A DNA stretch of 34,601 nt, taken from contig JAIBBS010000081.1 of the NCBI GenBank assembly GCA_019694555.1, positions 1-34,601 on the forward strand, in the 5' to 3' direction. The position numbers were made by a program, and so were the translations under genes. Under the pieces are notes generated by a model. That model was given only the letters and a program-made list of their open reading frames with translations. It ran no database searches and was not told where the DNA came from. Positions 14,734 through 23,146 of the stretch are shown here, piece by piece; the first letter of the stretch is position 1; each line of letters begins with the position of its first letter. Origin of the DNA: Nannocystaceae bacterium. GTDB taxonomy: Bacteria > Myxococcota_A > Polyangia > Nannocystales > Nannocystaceae.

Positions 14734-16428
14734 ATGTTCGGCACGTTGCTGCTCGCCCTGCCGCTGTGGCTCGCCCCCGCACCCTCGCCGAGCGCCGCAG
14801 CGGGCCCGCGCGTGCACGCGCCGCAGCGCCCGACCGGCATCGCACGTCGACGCGTCGGCAAGGTCCCGCGCAAGCTGGTCGCGGCCAAGCACCGCAAGGC
14901 CGTGCGCGTGAAGAAGCTCGTGCGCCCGCTGCGGCCGTCGTTCGTGCCGTGCACGACCACGCGCGCGAAGCAGGCACCGCGGCCCGCGGCCGCGCTGGCC
15001 GCCGGACGCGAGGGCCTGGTCGCACACACGGATTTTCTGTGGCCGGTCGGCGCCACGCTCAACGTGCACTTCACCGACGGCTCGATGGCAGCACGCCATG
15101 CCGTCGCAGAGGTCGCGGCGGAGTGGACCAAGTACGCCAACCTCGAGCTGAAGTTCTTCTTCGACGAGAACGCGCCGCCCCCGGTGACGCACGTGCGCAT
15201 TCGCTTCGACGACCCCGCGTGCAACTCCGCTCTGGGCACGACCTCGCAGTATTCGATCGACGCCGGTGACGTCTCGATGCGCCTGTGTCACGTCGACGGC
15301 ATGGTCGGCACCGACGGCTTCTCGCGCGTGGTGCTGCACGAGTTCGGCCACGCGCTGGGGATGGAGCACGAGCACCAGAGCCCCAACGCGCACTTCGATT
15401 GGGACAAGCCCGCGGTCTACGAGTACTACTGGACCACGCAGGGCTGGGATCAGGCCTTCGTCGACCAGTGGGTCTTCCGCCAGGTCGAAGCCAGCACCGT
15501 CGATGCGTCGGAGTACGACCCGACCTCGGTGATGCAGTACTTCTTTCCGCCCGAGTTCACGCGCAACCATCAGGCCATCCCGGGGGCGTCGGAGCTGTCG
15601 GAGCTCGACAAGGCCTGGATCGCCAAGACCTACCCGGGCCGTGCGCCCAAGGGCAAGGGCAAGGGCAAGCCCAAGCCCAAGCCCGCGACGCGTCGGTTCG
15701 AGCGGGCCATCGCGCTGCGCAACGGCACCGGCGTCGCGCTCGACGTGCAGCTGGTCTACGAGACCAAGCGCGACGGCGCGTGGACCTGGCTGCCGGACGC
15801 GGCGCCCGCCGACGCGACGGCGATCCGGCTCGAGGTCGATCAGGAGCTGACGCTGCCGGGCGGGCCGACGGGACGCAAGGTCAAGCTGCTGGCGCGCAGC
15901 GCCGATGGCAGCGCGACCTGGTCGAGTCACGCCGAGGTGCCGCTGGTGATCGCGGGCCACCAGGGCTATCTCGATCGCCAGCCGCAGACCTGGGTCGTCG
16001 AGATCGACGGCCCCGCGGATCCGGTCGCGGTCGATCGCGAGTCGCTGTACGCCGATGGCCTCGCGGCGCTCGACGCCGGCGAGTTCGAGCAGGCGCGCGG
16101 GTTGTTCCGCAGCTTCATCACGCGCTTCCCCGACGATCCCTGGCGCGCGTGGGCCGAGCTCAGCCTCGTGATGGTCGAGATGGGCGAGCGCAGCTGGTAC
16201 GAGGCGCTCTCGGCCGCCTACGATCTCGCGGTCACGCGGCCCGACACCGACGCGGGCGCGTTCGCCTGGTACTACGGCGGCGTCGCGGCGATGCAGCTGG
16301 GCAAGTGTGACGACGCGCGCGCGTGGTTCGCCGGCGTCGCCGACGGCAGCCTGCCGCAGGACTGGCGCGACGCGGCGAAGGAGAACCTCGCGGCGCTCGA
16401 GCGCGACGCCGCCACGTGGTGCGGCTGA
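14734..16428 (+). CDS. Secreted zinc metalloprotease (astacin/matrixin-like) with TPR-like tail
   Basis: 564 residues. A signal peptide covers about 1-22 (MFGTLLLALPLWLAPAPSPSAAA), then an Arg/Lys-rich stretch to about residue 75. The protease domain (about 90-300) has HEFGHALGMEHEH, the HExxHxxGxxH metzincin zinc site (H202, E203, H206, H212), and a Met-turn SVMQYF with M267. The segment LDKAWIAKTYPG closes the domain, as in bacterial matrixin/astacin-like peptidases. After a KGKGKGKPKPKP linker comes a beta-rich domain (about 320-430), then two or three TPR-like helical hairpins (ADGLAALDAGEFEQARGLFR, AWYYGGVAAMQLGKCDDARAWF). The enzyme should hydrolyse proteins outside the cytoplasm; the TPR-like tail may bind partners. 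ATG 14734 precedes the hydrophobic core directly. Confidence 0.88.
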   Translation: MFGTLLLALPLWLAPAPSPSAAAGPRVHAPQRPTGIARRRVGKVPRKLVAAKHRKAVRVKKLVRPLRPSFVPCTTTRAKQAPRPAAALAAGREGLVAHTDFLWPVGATLNVHFTDGSMAARHAVAEVAAEWTKYANLELKFFFDENAPPPVTHVRIRFDDPACNSALGTTSQYSIDAGDVSMRLCHVDGMVGTDGFSRVVLHEFGHALGMEHEHQSPNAHFDWDKPAVYEYYWTTQGWDQAFVDQWVFRQVEASTVDASEYDPTSVMQYFFPPEFTRNHQAIPGASELSELDKAWIAKTYPGRAPKGKGKGKPKPKPATRRFERAIALRNGTGVALDVQLVYETKRDGAWTWLPDAAPADATAIRLEVDQELTLPGGPTGRKVKLLARSADGSATWSSHAEVPLVIAGHQGYLDRQPQTWVVEIDGPADPVAVDRESLYADGLAALDAGEFEQARGLFRSFITRFPDDPWRAWAELSLVMVEMGERSWYEALSAAYDLAVTRPDTDAGAFAWYYGGVAAMQLGKCDDARAWFAGVADGSLPQDWRDAAKENLAALERDAATWCG

Positions 16429-16482
16429 CCCGGGCGCGCGACGCCGCGGGCGACAGACGTGCTACCGTCGCCGCGAGCGCGC

Positions 16483-17841
16483 ATGGCCGGCGGCAACATC
16501 TCCTATCACCCGACCGAGGGCCTCACCTACGACCCCTCGGATCCGCACTATTGGGACGAGGACGCGCTGCAGGCCGAGATCACGCGCGTGTTCGAGGTCT
16601 GCCACGGCTGCCGCATGTGCTTCAAGTACTGCGACAGCTTCCCGATCCTCTTCAAGGCGCTCGACGAGGAGTGCGACGGCGACGTGCGGCGGCTGCCGCA
16701 GCTGCGCACCGACGAGGTCATGCGCGCGTGCTTCCAGTGCAAGCTGTGCGAGGTGCAGTGCCCGTACACGCCGCGCGACCAGCACCCGTTCCAGCTCGAC
16801 TTCCCCAAGCTGGTCCATCGCTACACCGCGATCCAGAAGCGCAAGCGCAAGCCGTCGCTGCAGGACTTCGCGCTACGCGACCCCGACGTCGCCGGGCTGG
16901 CTGCGCGCGCGAGCCTGGGCGCCGTGGATGCACTCAACCGCAACAAGCTGCACCGGTGGTTCCAGGAGAAGGTGCTCGGCATCCACCGCGACAAGCTGTT
17001 GCCGCCGTTCGCCGACCACAGCTTCGAGCGCTGGGCCGTCGCGCAGGGGCTGTGCGCGCCCGAGCGCGGCAAGGAAGCGGTGCTGTTCCAGACCTGCTAC
17101 GTGCAGCACAACGAGCCCGCGATCGGCCAGGACGCGATCTACGTGTTGCAGCGCAACCAGGTCGACGTGCGCTGTGAGAAGGGCCTGCAGTGCTGTGGCA
17201 TGCCGGCGTGGGAGCGCGGCGATCTCGAGCTCGTGCGCGACAAGGCCAAGCACAACCTCGATCGCCTGCTGCCGCGGGTCGAACAGGGCGCCAAGGTCAT
17301 CGCGCTCAACCCCACCTGCTCGATGATGATGCGGCGCGAGTGGCCCGAGCTGGTCGGCGGCGACGATCGTGCCCGCGCGCGCACGCTCGCGGCCGCGGTG
17401 GTCGACTCGGGCGAGTTCCTGTGGTCGATCCGCAACGAGCCGCGCTTCTGCAGCGAGTTCCGCAGCAGCCCGGGCGGCAAGGTCGCCTACCACGCGCCAT
17501 GCCACCTGCGCGCGCAGGGCGTGGGCTTCCGCGGCCGCGATCTGCTGCGGCGCCTGCCCGGCGTGCAGCCGGTGACGGTGATGGAGTGCTGCGGCCACGA
17601 CGGCACCCACGCGATGAAGGTCGAGGGCTTCGAGGCCTCGCGCCGCATCGGTCGCAAGGCCTTCGAGGGCATGGACGAGGCCGCGACCGAGGTCTGGGCC
17701 ACCGACTGCCCGCTGGCCGCGATCCAGTTCCAGCAGCACGCTGGCCGCAAGCCCATGCACCCGATGTCGATCCTCGCGCGCGCGCTGCGGGGCGATCCGT
17801 TCCCGGGTGCCGCGACCAAGCCCCAGGGGACCACGCCATGA
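16483..17841 (+). CDS. GlpC/HdrB-like Fe-S protein (CCG domains)
   Basis: 452 residues of the heterodisulfide-reductase-related family. Two ferredoxin-like cluster motifs occur near the N-terminus: C40xxC43xxC46xxxC50 (CHGCRMCFKYC) and C83xxC86xxC89xxxC93P (CFQCKLCEVQCP), predicted to bind two [4Fe-4S] clusters. Two CCG domains follow, with CCGMP (C237, C238) and CCGHDG (C369, C370), preceded by NPTCS and HAPCH segments, as in HdrB and GlpC where they bind a noncubane cluster. The protein probably moves electrons between a quinone or thiol donor and a redox partner in the cytoplasm. ATG 16483 starts the conserved part; GTG 16459 is possible. The TGA overlaps the ATG of DUF3501 (ATGA), so the two are translationally coupled. 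Confidence 0.9.
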   Translation: MAGGNISYHPTEGLTYDPSDPHYWDEDALQAEITRVFEVCHGCRMCFKYCDSFPILFKALDEECDGDVRRLPQLRTDEVMRACFQCKLCEVQCPYTPRDQHPFQLDFPKLVHRYTAIQKRKRKPSLQDFALRDPDVAGLAARASLGAVDALNRNKLHRWFQEKVLGIHRDKLLPPFADHSFERWAVAQGLCAPERGKEAVLFQTCYVQHNEPAIGQDAIYVLQRNQVDVRCEKGLQCCGMPAWERGDLELVRDKAKHNLDRLLPRVEQGAKVIALNPTCSMMMRREWPELVGGDDRARARTLAAAVVDSGEFLWSIRNEPRFCSEFRSSPGGKVAYHAPCHLRAQGVGFRGRDLLRRLPGVQPVTVMECCGHDGTHAMKVEGFEASRRIGRKAFEGMDEAATEVWATDCPLAAIQFQQHAGRKPMHPMSILARALRGDPFPGAATKPQGTTP

Positions 17842-18395
17842 AGCCGGTCGATCGCAGCGAGATCCTCGACTACGTGACCTACGACGAGCGCCGAGCTCAG
17901 CTGCGCGCGCAGGCGCTGGCGATCAAGGCCCCGCGCCGCGTGCTGCTGGGACAGTGGCTGGCGCTGCTGTTCGAGAACCGCGACACCGTGCGCTACCAGG
18001 TGCAGGAGATGATGCGGGCCGAACGCATCGTGCGCGAGGCCGACATCGCCCACGAGCTCGCGACCTACAACGAGCTGTTGGGCGGGCCCGGCGAGCTGGG
18101 CTGCACGCTGCTCATCGGCATCGACGACGAGGCCGAACGCGCGCACAAGCTGCAGCAGTGGCTGGCGCTGCCACAGCATCTGTTCGCCGAGCTCGACAGC
18201 GGCGCGCGCATCCGGCCCACGTTCGACCCCCGGCAGGTCGGCGAGACGCGGCTGAGCTCGGTGCAGTACCTCAAGTTCGCGGTGGGCGCTGCGGCCCCGG
18301 TCGCGCTCGGCAGCGATCTGCCGGCGCTGAGCGTGCGCGTCGAGCTCGACGCGGCCCAGCGCGCGGCGCTGCAGCAGGATCTCGACACCGACTGA
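17838..18395 (+). CDS. DUF3501 family protein
   Basis: 185 residues, no signal or membrane segment. The N-terminal half is helical (RRVLLGQWLALLFENRDTVRYQVQEMMRAERI) and contains the phrase ENRDTVRYQVQEMMR, which I associate with DUF3501. The C-terminal half is beta-rich (LGCTLLIGIDDEAERA, TRLSSVQYLKFAV). The molecular function of the family is unknown. From memory its genes are often adjacent to GlpC-like Fe-S proteins and rubrerythrins, implying a role in an Fe-S/peroxide electron pathway; here the GlpC-like partner overlaps by four bases (ATGA at 17838-17841). The ion channel gene starts 20 bases after the stop and may be in the same transcript. Confidence 0.88.
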   Translation: MKPVDRSEILDYVTYDERRAQLRAQALAIKAPRRVLLGQWLALLFENRDTVRYQVQEMMRAERIVREADIAHELATYNELLGGPGELGCTLLIGIDDEAERAHKLQQWLALPQHLFAELDSGARIRPTFDPRQVGETRLSSVQYLKFAVGAAAPVALGSDLPALSVRVELDAAQRAALQQDLDTD

Positions 18396-18414
18396 TGCGC
18401 TACCATGCGCGGGC

Positions 18415-20358
18415 GTGCTCGCCCGCCTCCGCGATCGCTTCCAGCTGCTGCTCGAGCGCTTCTTGATGCGCGGGCCGCTGTATCGGCTGCTGTTCGTGGT
18501 CGTGGCGGTGATCGGGGTCTCGGTCGCCGGCGGCCTCGCGGTGGTCGGCACCGGCCAGTTCGACGGCCCGCTCGACGCGATCTGGTGGGCGTTCCTGCGG
18601 CTGTCCGATCCGGGCTACCTCGGCGACGACCGCGGCCTGTACGTGCGCGCGGTGTCCACGGTGCTGACGGTGTCGGGCTACGTGCTGTTCCTGGGCGCGA
18701 TGATCGCGATCATGACGCAGTGGCTCAACCTCGCGCTGCGTCGGCTCGAGAACGGGCTCACGCCGGTCGCGAACCGCAATCACTTCGTGATCATGGGCTG
18801 GACCACGCGCACGCCCGCGCTGGTGAAGGAGCTGCTGCTCTCGGACGAACGCGTGCGCCAGTTCCTGCGCCCGCGCGGGACCCGGGCGCTGGGCGTGGTG
18901 GTGATGGCCGAGCAGGTCGACGCCGACCTCCACCAGGATCTGCGCGAGCGCGTGGGTCCGGCCTACCGCAGCGCCTCGGTGATCCTGCGCTCGGGCTCGC
19001 CGCTGCGCGTGGAACACCTGCGGCGCGCGGCGGCGCTCGAGTCTTCCGCGGTGTTGCTGCCCGCGCCCGATGCCACGTCGTTGGGCGCCGGGGCCGACAC
19101 GCAGACGATCAAGACGCTGCTGTCGCTGGCCGCGTTCACGACCGAGCAGGACATCACGCGTGCGCCGCTGGTCGTCGCCGAGCTGCTCGACGCGCGCAAG
19201 TCGATCACCGCGCGGCGGGCCTACCCGGGTCCGCTCGAGATCATCGCCAGCAACCGCGTGATCTCCAGCCTCATCTGCCAGAACCTGCGGCACCCGGGCC
19301 TGTCGCACGCGTTCGCGGGTCTGCTCAGCCACGGCGAGGGCAGCGAGATCTACGCGCGCGAGTGCCCGCAGTTCGAGGGCATGCGCTTCGGCGATCTGCC
19401 CGACGCGTTCCCCACCGCGGTGCTGCTGGGCGTGGTCCGCCGTGACGCCGAGGGCATGCGCTCGCTGCTCAACCCCAGCGACGACCTCGTGATCGCCGGC
19501 GGCGATCGGCTGGTGCTGGTCGCGGAGGACTTCGACGCGACCGAACCACCGCCGTCGTTCCAGCCCCAACGCAGCGATCGCGGCCACGGCGTGCCGGTGG
19601 CGCCCGCGCTCGAGCCGATGCGGCGAATCCTGGTGCTGGGCTGGAACCACCGCGTGCCCGAGATCCTCGGCGAGCTCGAGAGCTACCATCAGGAGCGCTT
19701 CGAGCTCGTGATCGCGTCGATGGTCAGCCTCGACGTGCGCCTGCGCCACCTCGACAACCACGAGATCTGTTGCCAACGCGTGCAGGTCGAGCATCGCGAG
19801 CTCGACTACACCGTGCCGGGCCAGCTGCGGCGGCTCGAGCCGGCGAGCTTCCACAACATCGTGCTGGTGGCCAACGACTGGATCGAGAGCGAGGAGGCCG
19901 ACGCCCGCACCATCCTCGGGCACCTGCTGCTGCGCGAGATCGTGCCCGACGAGCCCGGCGGGCCCTCGGTGTTGGTCGAGCTGGTCGACCCCGGCAACCT
20001 CGCGCTGTTCCAGCGCGGCACCAGCGAGGTCGTGATCCCACCGATCGTGCTCAGCCACATCATGGCCCAGGTCGCGCTGCGCCAGGAGCTGCGGGTGGTG
20101 TTCGAGGATCTGTTCGGCCCCGAGGGCACCGAGATCTTCTTCCGGCCCGCGGCCGAGTACGGCCTCGCGGGCCGCGAGATCGGCTTCGCCGAGATCCGCG
20201 CGGCGGTTGCCAACCGCAACGAGACCGCGCTGGGTCTGCGGCTGCGTCGACGCGGCCGCGATGGCGACGACGAGGTGCTGATCAACCCGCCCCGCGATCG
20301 CCGGTGGCTGCTGCGCGAGGGCGACGATCTCGTCGTGCTCGCGACCTACGCCAACTGA
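18415..20358 (+). CDS. CASTOR/POLLUX-type ion channel with RCK-like domains
   Basis: 647 residues. Two membrane helices (about 22-44, LYRLLFVVVAVIGVSVAGGLAVV, and about 78-102, VSTVLTVSGYVLFLGAMIAIMTQW) flank a pore segment AIWWAFLRLSDPGYLGDD, where the DPG signature takes the place of the filter. Two Rossmann-like RCK modules follow: residues about 115-370, starting NHFVIMGWTTRTPALVKEL, and about 400-640, starting RRILVLGWNHRVPEILGEL. Both G-W-(x)-R-(x)-P starts and the long cytosolic part fit the CASTOR/POLLUX/SYM8 family of cation channels, whose bacterial members are presumed ligand-gated. It should be a tetrameric inner-membrane channel. GTG 18415 is used as start; no in-frame ATG precedes the first helix. 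Same strand and 20 bp from the DUF3501 gene. Confidence 0.88.
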   Translation: MLARLRDRFQLLLERFLMRGPLYRLLFVVVAVIGVSVAGGLAVVGTGQFDGPLDAIWWAFLRLSDPGYLGDDRGLYVRAVSTVLTVSGYVLFLGAMIAIMTQWLNLALRRLENGLTPVANRNHFVIMGWTTRTPALVKELLLSDERVRQFLRPRGTRALGVVVMAEQVDADLHQDLRERVGPAYRSASVILRSGSPLRVEHLRRAAALESSAVLLPAPDATSLGAGADTQTIKTLLSLAAFTTEQDITRAPLVVAELLDARKSITARRAYPGPLEIIASNRVISSLICQNLRHPGLSHAFAGLLSHGEGSEIYARECPQFEGMRFGDLPDAFPTAVLLGVVRRDAEGMRSLLNPSDDLVIAGGDRLVLVAEDFDATEPPPSFQPQRSDRGHGVPVAPALEPMRRILVLGWNHRVPEILGELESYHQERFELVIASMVSLDVRLRHLDNHEICCQRVQVEHRELDYTVPGQLRRLEPASFHNIVLVANDWIESEEADARTILGHLLLREIVPDEPGGPSVLVELVDPGNLALFQRGTSEVVIPPIVLSHIMAQVALRQELRVVFEDLFGPEGTEIFFRPAAEYGLAGREIGFAEIRAAVANRNETALGLRLRRRGRDGDDEVLINPPRDRRWLLREGDDLVVLATYAN

Positions 20359-20388
20359 TGCGCGGACGGCTCGGCGCGCGAGCCGGAC

Positions 20389-20688
20389 TCACGCGCTCGC
20401 GCGCGCCGGCGTCAGCACACGCGCGCGCTTCACCGGCGCGAGGCCGTGGACATAGCGACCACACGCCGCGCAGTGCACCGGCTCGGTCGCACGGCGGTGG
20501 GTCTCGGTCACCAGGCACATGCCGCCGAGGAGCAGCGCCGGCACCACGACCATGATGGTCGGGCCGATCAGCGACGCACCCGCGACCGACAGCACCGCGT
20601 AGCCCCACGCGGCGACATTGGCGAGACGCCACAGCGGGTTGGGACGGACGACGGCAGCAGCATCACAGTGGGGACAACGCAGAGCCAT
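20389..20688 (-). CDS. Small zinc-ribbon membrane protein divergent from TetR
   Basis: 99 residues. A CxxC pair at each end (MALRCPHCDAAAVV, residues 5-8, and VHCAACGRYVHG, about 73-76) surrounds two hydrophobic segments (VAAWGYAVLSVAGASLIGP and IMVVVPALLLGGMCLV). With both ends on the same side, the two pairs could complete one zinc ribbon in the cytoplasm. ATG 20688 is set by a GGAGG (complement of 20695-20699) six bases upstream. The tetO-like operator pair begins 43 bp upstream, so this gene is the likely target of the divergent TetR regulator as well as TetR itself. Function unknown. Confidence 0.8.
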   Translation of the reverse strand: MALRCPHCDAAAVVRPNPLWRLANVAAWGYAVLSVAGASLIGPTIMVVVPALLLGGMCLVTETHRRATEPVHCAACGRYVHGLAPVKRARVLTPARASA

Positions 20689-20730
20689 GACGGGCCTCCA
20701 GGGTGGGCCGCGAGCACCTCGCGGCTTCGA

Positions 20731-20777
20731 CTATCACTCGATAGGTCTCGAGTCCGTGTTACCCTATCGAGTGATAG
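20731..20777. promoter_or_regulatory. Paired tetO-like operators in the TetR divergent promoter
   Basis: CTATCACTCGATAGG (20731-20745) and CCTATCGAGTGATAG (20763-20777) are a perfect 15-bp inverted repeat. Each arm is itself an imperfect dyad, CTATC-ACTC-GATAG and CTATC-GAGT-GATAG, very like the tetracycline operator core CTATCAGTGATAG with one added base. The two centres are 33 bp apart, about three helical turns, so two TetR dimers could bind the same DNA face. The sites lie between the start codons at 20688 (minus) and 20842 (plus). Autoregulation and control of the zinc-ribbon gene are inferred from position. Confidence 0.85.
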
Positions 20778-20841
20778 TCTTCCACCCTCGAAACGCCGCG
20801 ACGGGCGTTCCCGGTGGGATTCCGGTAACTTGGCGAGCAGC

Positions 20842-21576
20842 ATGAGCAAGGCTCCCCGCACCCGACGCGGCGCATCCGCAAGCCGCGCACGTCCAGCCCC
20901 CGCGCGGGCGCCCGAGCCCGCGCCCCCGGCCGCGCCCGTGCGCGCGCCCGAGCGGCGACGCGAGGTGCTCGTGGCCGCGCTCGAGCTCATGGCCGAGCAG
21001 GGCTACGCCGGCGCGTCGCTGCGCAAGCTCGCGGACAAGCTCGGCATGCGCCAGCCGAGCCTGTACCACTACTTTCGCAGCAAGGAGGATCTGGTCGAGC
21101 AGGTCATCCACACCTTCGCGGCGGACATGATGGAGGTGAGCCTGCAGCACCTGCCGCAGCGACTCGAGGAGGTGCCGGCGTGGGTGCGCGACTCGGTGCT
21201 GGCGCTGTACGAGCGACCGACGCATCCGCTGTTCGTGCGGGTGTTGTTCTCGATCTCGCGCAGCCACCCGCGCTACGGCAAGCTCATGCGCGAGCTGTTC
21301 GTCGACCGCGTCGATATGGCCATCCGTTTGTTCGCGCAGCCCTTCGTCGCGCGCGGCGACATCGGCGAGCGCGACGCGGTCTATCTCGCACGCATGGCCA
21401 TCAATGCCATCGGACTCAAGCTGATGGAGGAGCGGGTGTTGTTCGACGAGCAGCCCATCCATGCCGACGTGCGGGCCTACGCCGACTTCGTGGTCGAGAA
21501 CATGGAGCTGCTGTTGCGCGCGCGCGCGGCCCGGCGCCGCGCGACCCCACGGGCTAGGCGCGGCGCGGTCGGGTGA
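20842..21576 (+). CDS. TetR/AcrR family transcriptional regulator
   Basis: 244 residues. After a 36-residue Ala/Pro/Arg-rich tail, the TetR DNA-binding domain spans about 37-90 (RRREVLVAALELMAEQGYAG, then SLRKLADKLGMRQPSLYHYFRSKEDLVEQVI); the HTH is about 58-80 with the family signature SLYHYFxSKEDL. The rest is a helical ligand-binding and dimerisation domain (LFVRVLFSISRSHPRYGKL, YLARMAINAIGLKLMEE). Such repressors release DNA when a small ligand binds. Two palindromes upstream (20731-20777) are the probable binding sites. The start at ATG 20842 is the only one before the HTH. The unusually long basic N-terminal tail may add non-specific DNA contact. The 3' end overlaps the convergent membrane protein gene by 23 bases. 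Confidence 0.92.
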   Translation: MSKAPRTRRGASASRARPAPARAPEPAPPAAPVRAPERRREVLVAALELMAEQGYAGASLRKLADKLGMRQPSLYHYFRSKEDLVEQVIHTFAADMMEVSLQHLPQRLEEVPAWVRDSVLALYERPTHPLFVRVLFSISRSHPRYGKLMRELFVDRVDMAIRLFAQPFVARGDIGERDAVYLARMAINAIGLKLMEERVLFDEQPIHADVRAYADFVVENMELLLRARAARRRATPRARRGAVG

Positions 21577-22192
21577 CCAGCACCAGCAACACCGCGGCGA
21601 CCAGCACCACGTCGACCGCACGGCCCAGGTGCACGCCCGCGAGGTGCTGCAGGCGGCACCACCCCGCGACGCCAGCGACCACGGTCGCGCCCCAGCGCAC
21701 GGTGGGCTCGAGCGCGAGCGTGCGCCCACCCGGCGCGGCCATGCCCGCGCGCACGTACACCGCCGCGCCCGCGATCGCGAACGCGAGCAACGGCAGCGCC
21801 GCGACGGCCTGGCCGTGGCGCCACACCACGAACGCGACCAGCAGCAGCTGACCGTGCAGCAGCCCGATCGGCGCGCGCACGAGCTCGCGCGCCAGCTTGT
21901 GGCGATCGCTGCTGCCCATGGCCTGGCCCGCGCCGGCGGCTGCGACCGCGAGGCCGAAGAGAAACGGCGAGCCGAAGCCCGACAGCATCAAGATGCCCTC
22001 GAGCAGACCGCGATGGAACTCGGCCAGCAGCAGCGACACGAAGCTGCGTCCGTCGGGCGTGATCGGCAGCGCGGCCGCAGCGACGATGGCGGCACCGCAG
22101 ATCGCGGCCGCGAGCGGCCGCCGCAACGCGGGCGGCGGGGCCTCGTCGGGCGCTTCGGGCGACGGGGGCGCTTCGGGCTCGACGTCGGTCAC
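21554..22192 (-). CDS. Polytopic membrane protein, unknown
   Basis: 212 residues from GTG 22192 (VTDVEPEAPPSPEAP). An acidic, Pro-rich N-terminus is followed by about six hydrophobic segments: LAAAICGAAIVAAAALPI, LLEGILMLSGFGSPFLFGLAVAAAG, APIGLLHGQLLLVAFVVW, ALPLLAFAIAGAAVYV, TVVAGVAGWCRLQHLAG and VDVVLVAAVLLVLV. The loop GQAMGSSDRHKLARELVRAP should be cytoplasmic. I do not recognise the family. It is convergent with and overlaps the TetR gene. Extending the frame further upstream runs antisense to the lectin lipoprotein gene and is rejected. Confidence 0.75.
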   Translation of the reverse strand: MTDVEPEAPPSPEAPDEAPPPALRRPLAAAICGAAIVAAAALPITPDGRSFVSLLLAEFHRGLLEGILMLSGFGSPFLFGLAVAAAGAGQAMGSSDRHKLARELVRAPIGLLHGQLLLVAFVVWRHGQAVAALPLLAFAIAGAAVYVRAGMAAPGGRTLALEPTVRWGATVVAGVAGWCRLQHLAGVHLGRAVDVVLVAAVLLVLVTRPRRA

Positions 22193-22231
22193 CGAGCCAT
22201 CATCGCACGGCGCGAGTGCTAGGATCGCGCC

Positions 22232-23137
22232 GTGGGGGCGGATCCGTCGCGAGGCGGTTCGACGGCGTCGCGCGCGGGCCCGAGGCGCGCGCCGTGGGCG
22301 ACGTGGCTCGCGTTCGTGCCCGCGTGCGCGGCCGGTGGCGTCGGCTCGAGCGCCAGCAGCGTGGGCTCGTTCGGCGAGGGCAGCGCGAGCCTCGATGCGG
22401 GCGAGGGCAGCGGCGAGCACGGCAGCGACGGCGCGAGCAGCAGCGACGACGGCAGCGACGGCGCGAGCACGTCCGCGGCCAGCTCGAGCGACGGTGCGAC
22501 CCAGGGCGCGAGCACGGGCGCGTGCATGGAGTCGACCTGGTACCGCGACAGCGACGGCGATGGCCGCGGCGCCGCCGATGTCACGACGATCGCGTGCGAG
22601 CCCCCCGAGGGCTACGTGCCGTTCGGGGACGACTGCGACGACGCTGCGGCCGCGCGCTACCCAGGCGCGCCGGAGCTGTGCGACGGGCTCGACGACGATT
22701 GCGACGCGCTGGTCGACGAGGCCTCGCCGAGCAACGCGATCTGCAACGGCTGCCAGCTGTTCGATGTCGGCGGGCGCAGCTACGCGCTGTGCTCGAGCGG
22801 CGCGACCTGGGACGCGGCGCGCAGCGCCTGTGCTGCGTTCACCGGCGACCTGCTGCGCATCGACGATGCCGCCGAGCAGGCCGCGGTGGTCGCGTTGCCC
22901 GAACCGCCCGCGGGCCCGGGCGGCGGGTGGTTCATCGGCCTCAGCGACGCCGCGAGCGAGGGCGTCTTCACGTGGATCGATGGCCTCGGGCTCGACCAGA
23001 CCGCGTGGAACCCGGGCGAGCCCAACGACGCCAACGGCAACGAGGACTGCGTGGAGATGGACCATGCCAGCGGCGTCTGGAACGACGTGCCCTGCGACGC
23101 GACGCGGGCGTTCGTGTGCGAGAGCCCGGCCCCCTGA
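22232..23137 (+). CDS. Lipoprotein with MopE-like metal-binding motif and C-type lectin domain
   Basis: 301 residues. The signal ends LAFVPAC (lipobox Cys32); residues 33-95 are a Ser/Gly/Asp/Ala linker. Residues about 100-165 carry a MopE-like putative metal-binding motif: DSDGDGRGAADV, then DDCDDAAAARYPGAPELCDG and LDDDCDALVDE. Residues about 171-299 form a C-type lectin-like domain: CNGCQLF...YALCSSGATWDAARSACAAFTGDLLRI, WFIGLSDAASEGVFTWIDG, the EPN motif (263-265) and WND (283-285), with the expected Cys framework to CES. EPN with WND is the calcium/mannose-type site, so sugar binding at the cell surface is likely. GTG 22232 is taken as start; no ATG lies before the hydrophobic core. A hairpin embraces the stop codon. 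Confidence 0.85.
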   Translation: MGADPSRGGSTASRAGPRRAPWATWLAFVPACAAGGVGSSASSVGSFGEGSASLDAGEGSGEHGSDGASSSDDGSDGASTSAASSSDGATQGASTGACMESTWYRDSDGDGRGAADVTTIACEPPEGYVPFGDDCDDAAAARYPGAPELCDGLDDDCDALVDEASPSNAICNGCQLFDVGGRSYALCSSGATWDAARSACAAFTGDLLRIDDAAEQAAVVALPEPPAGPGGGWFIGLSDAASEGVFTWIDGLGLDQTAWNPGEPNDANGNEDCVEMDHASGVWNDVPCDATRAFVCESPAP

Positions 23138-23146
23138 GCCGGGCTC
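23122..23146 (+). terminator. Hairpin spanning the lectin lipoprotein stop codon
   Basis: GAGCCCGGC (23122-23130) pairs perfectly with GCCGGGCTC (23138-23146), with the TGA stop in the 7-base loop. No U-tract follows directly. It is a probable 3'-end structure. Confidence 0.5.

Noticed and set aside
12744..15239. Very long open frame on the minus strand
   Set aside because: It is antisense to the VWA lipoprotein and the start of the protease, has no domain, and is Arg/Ala/Gly/Val-biased as expected for a shadow frame in high-GC DNA.
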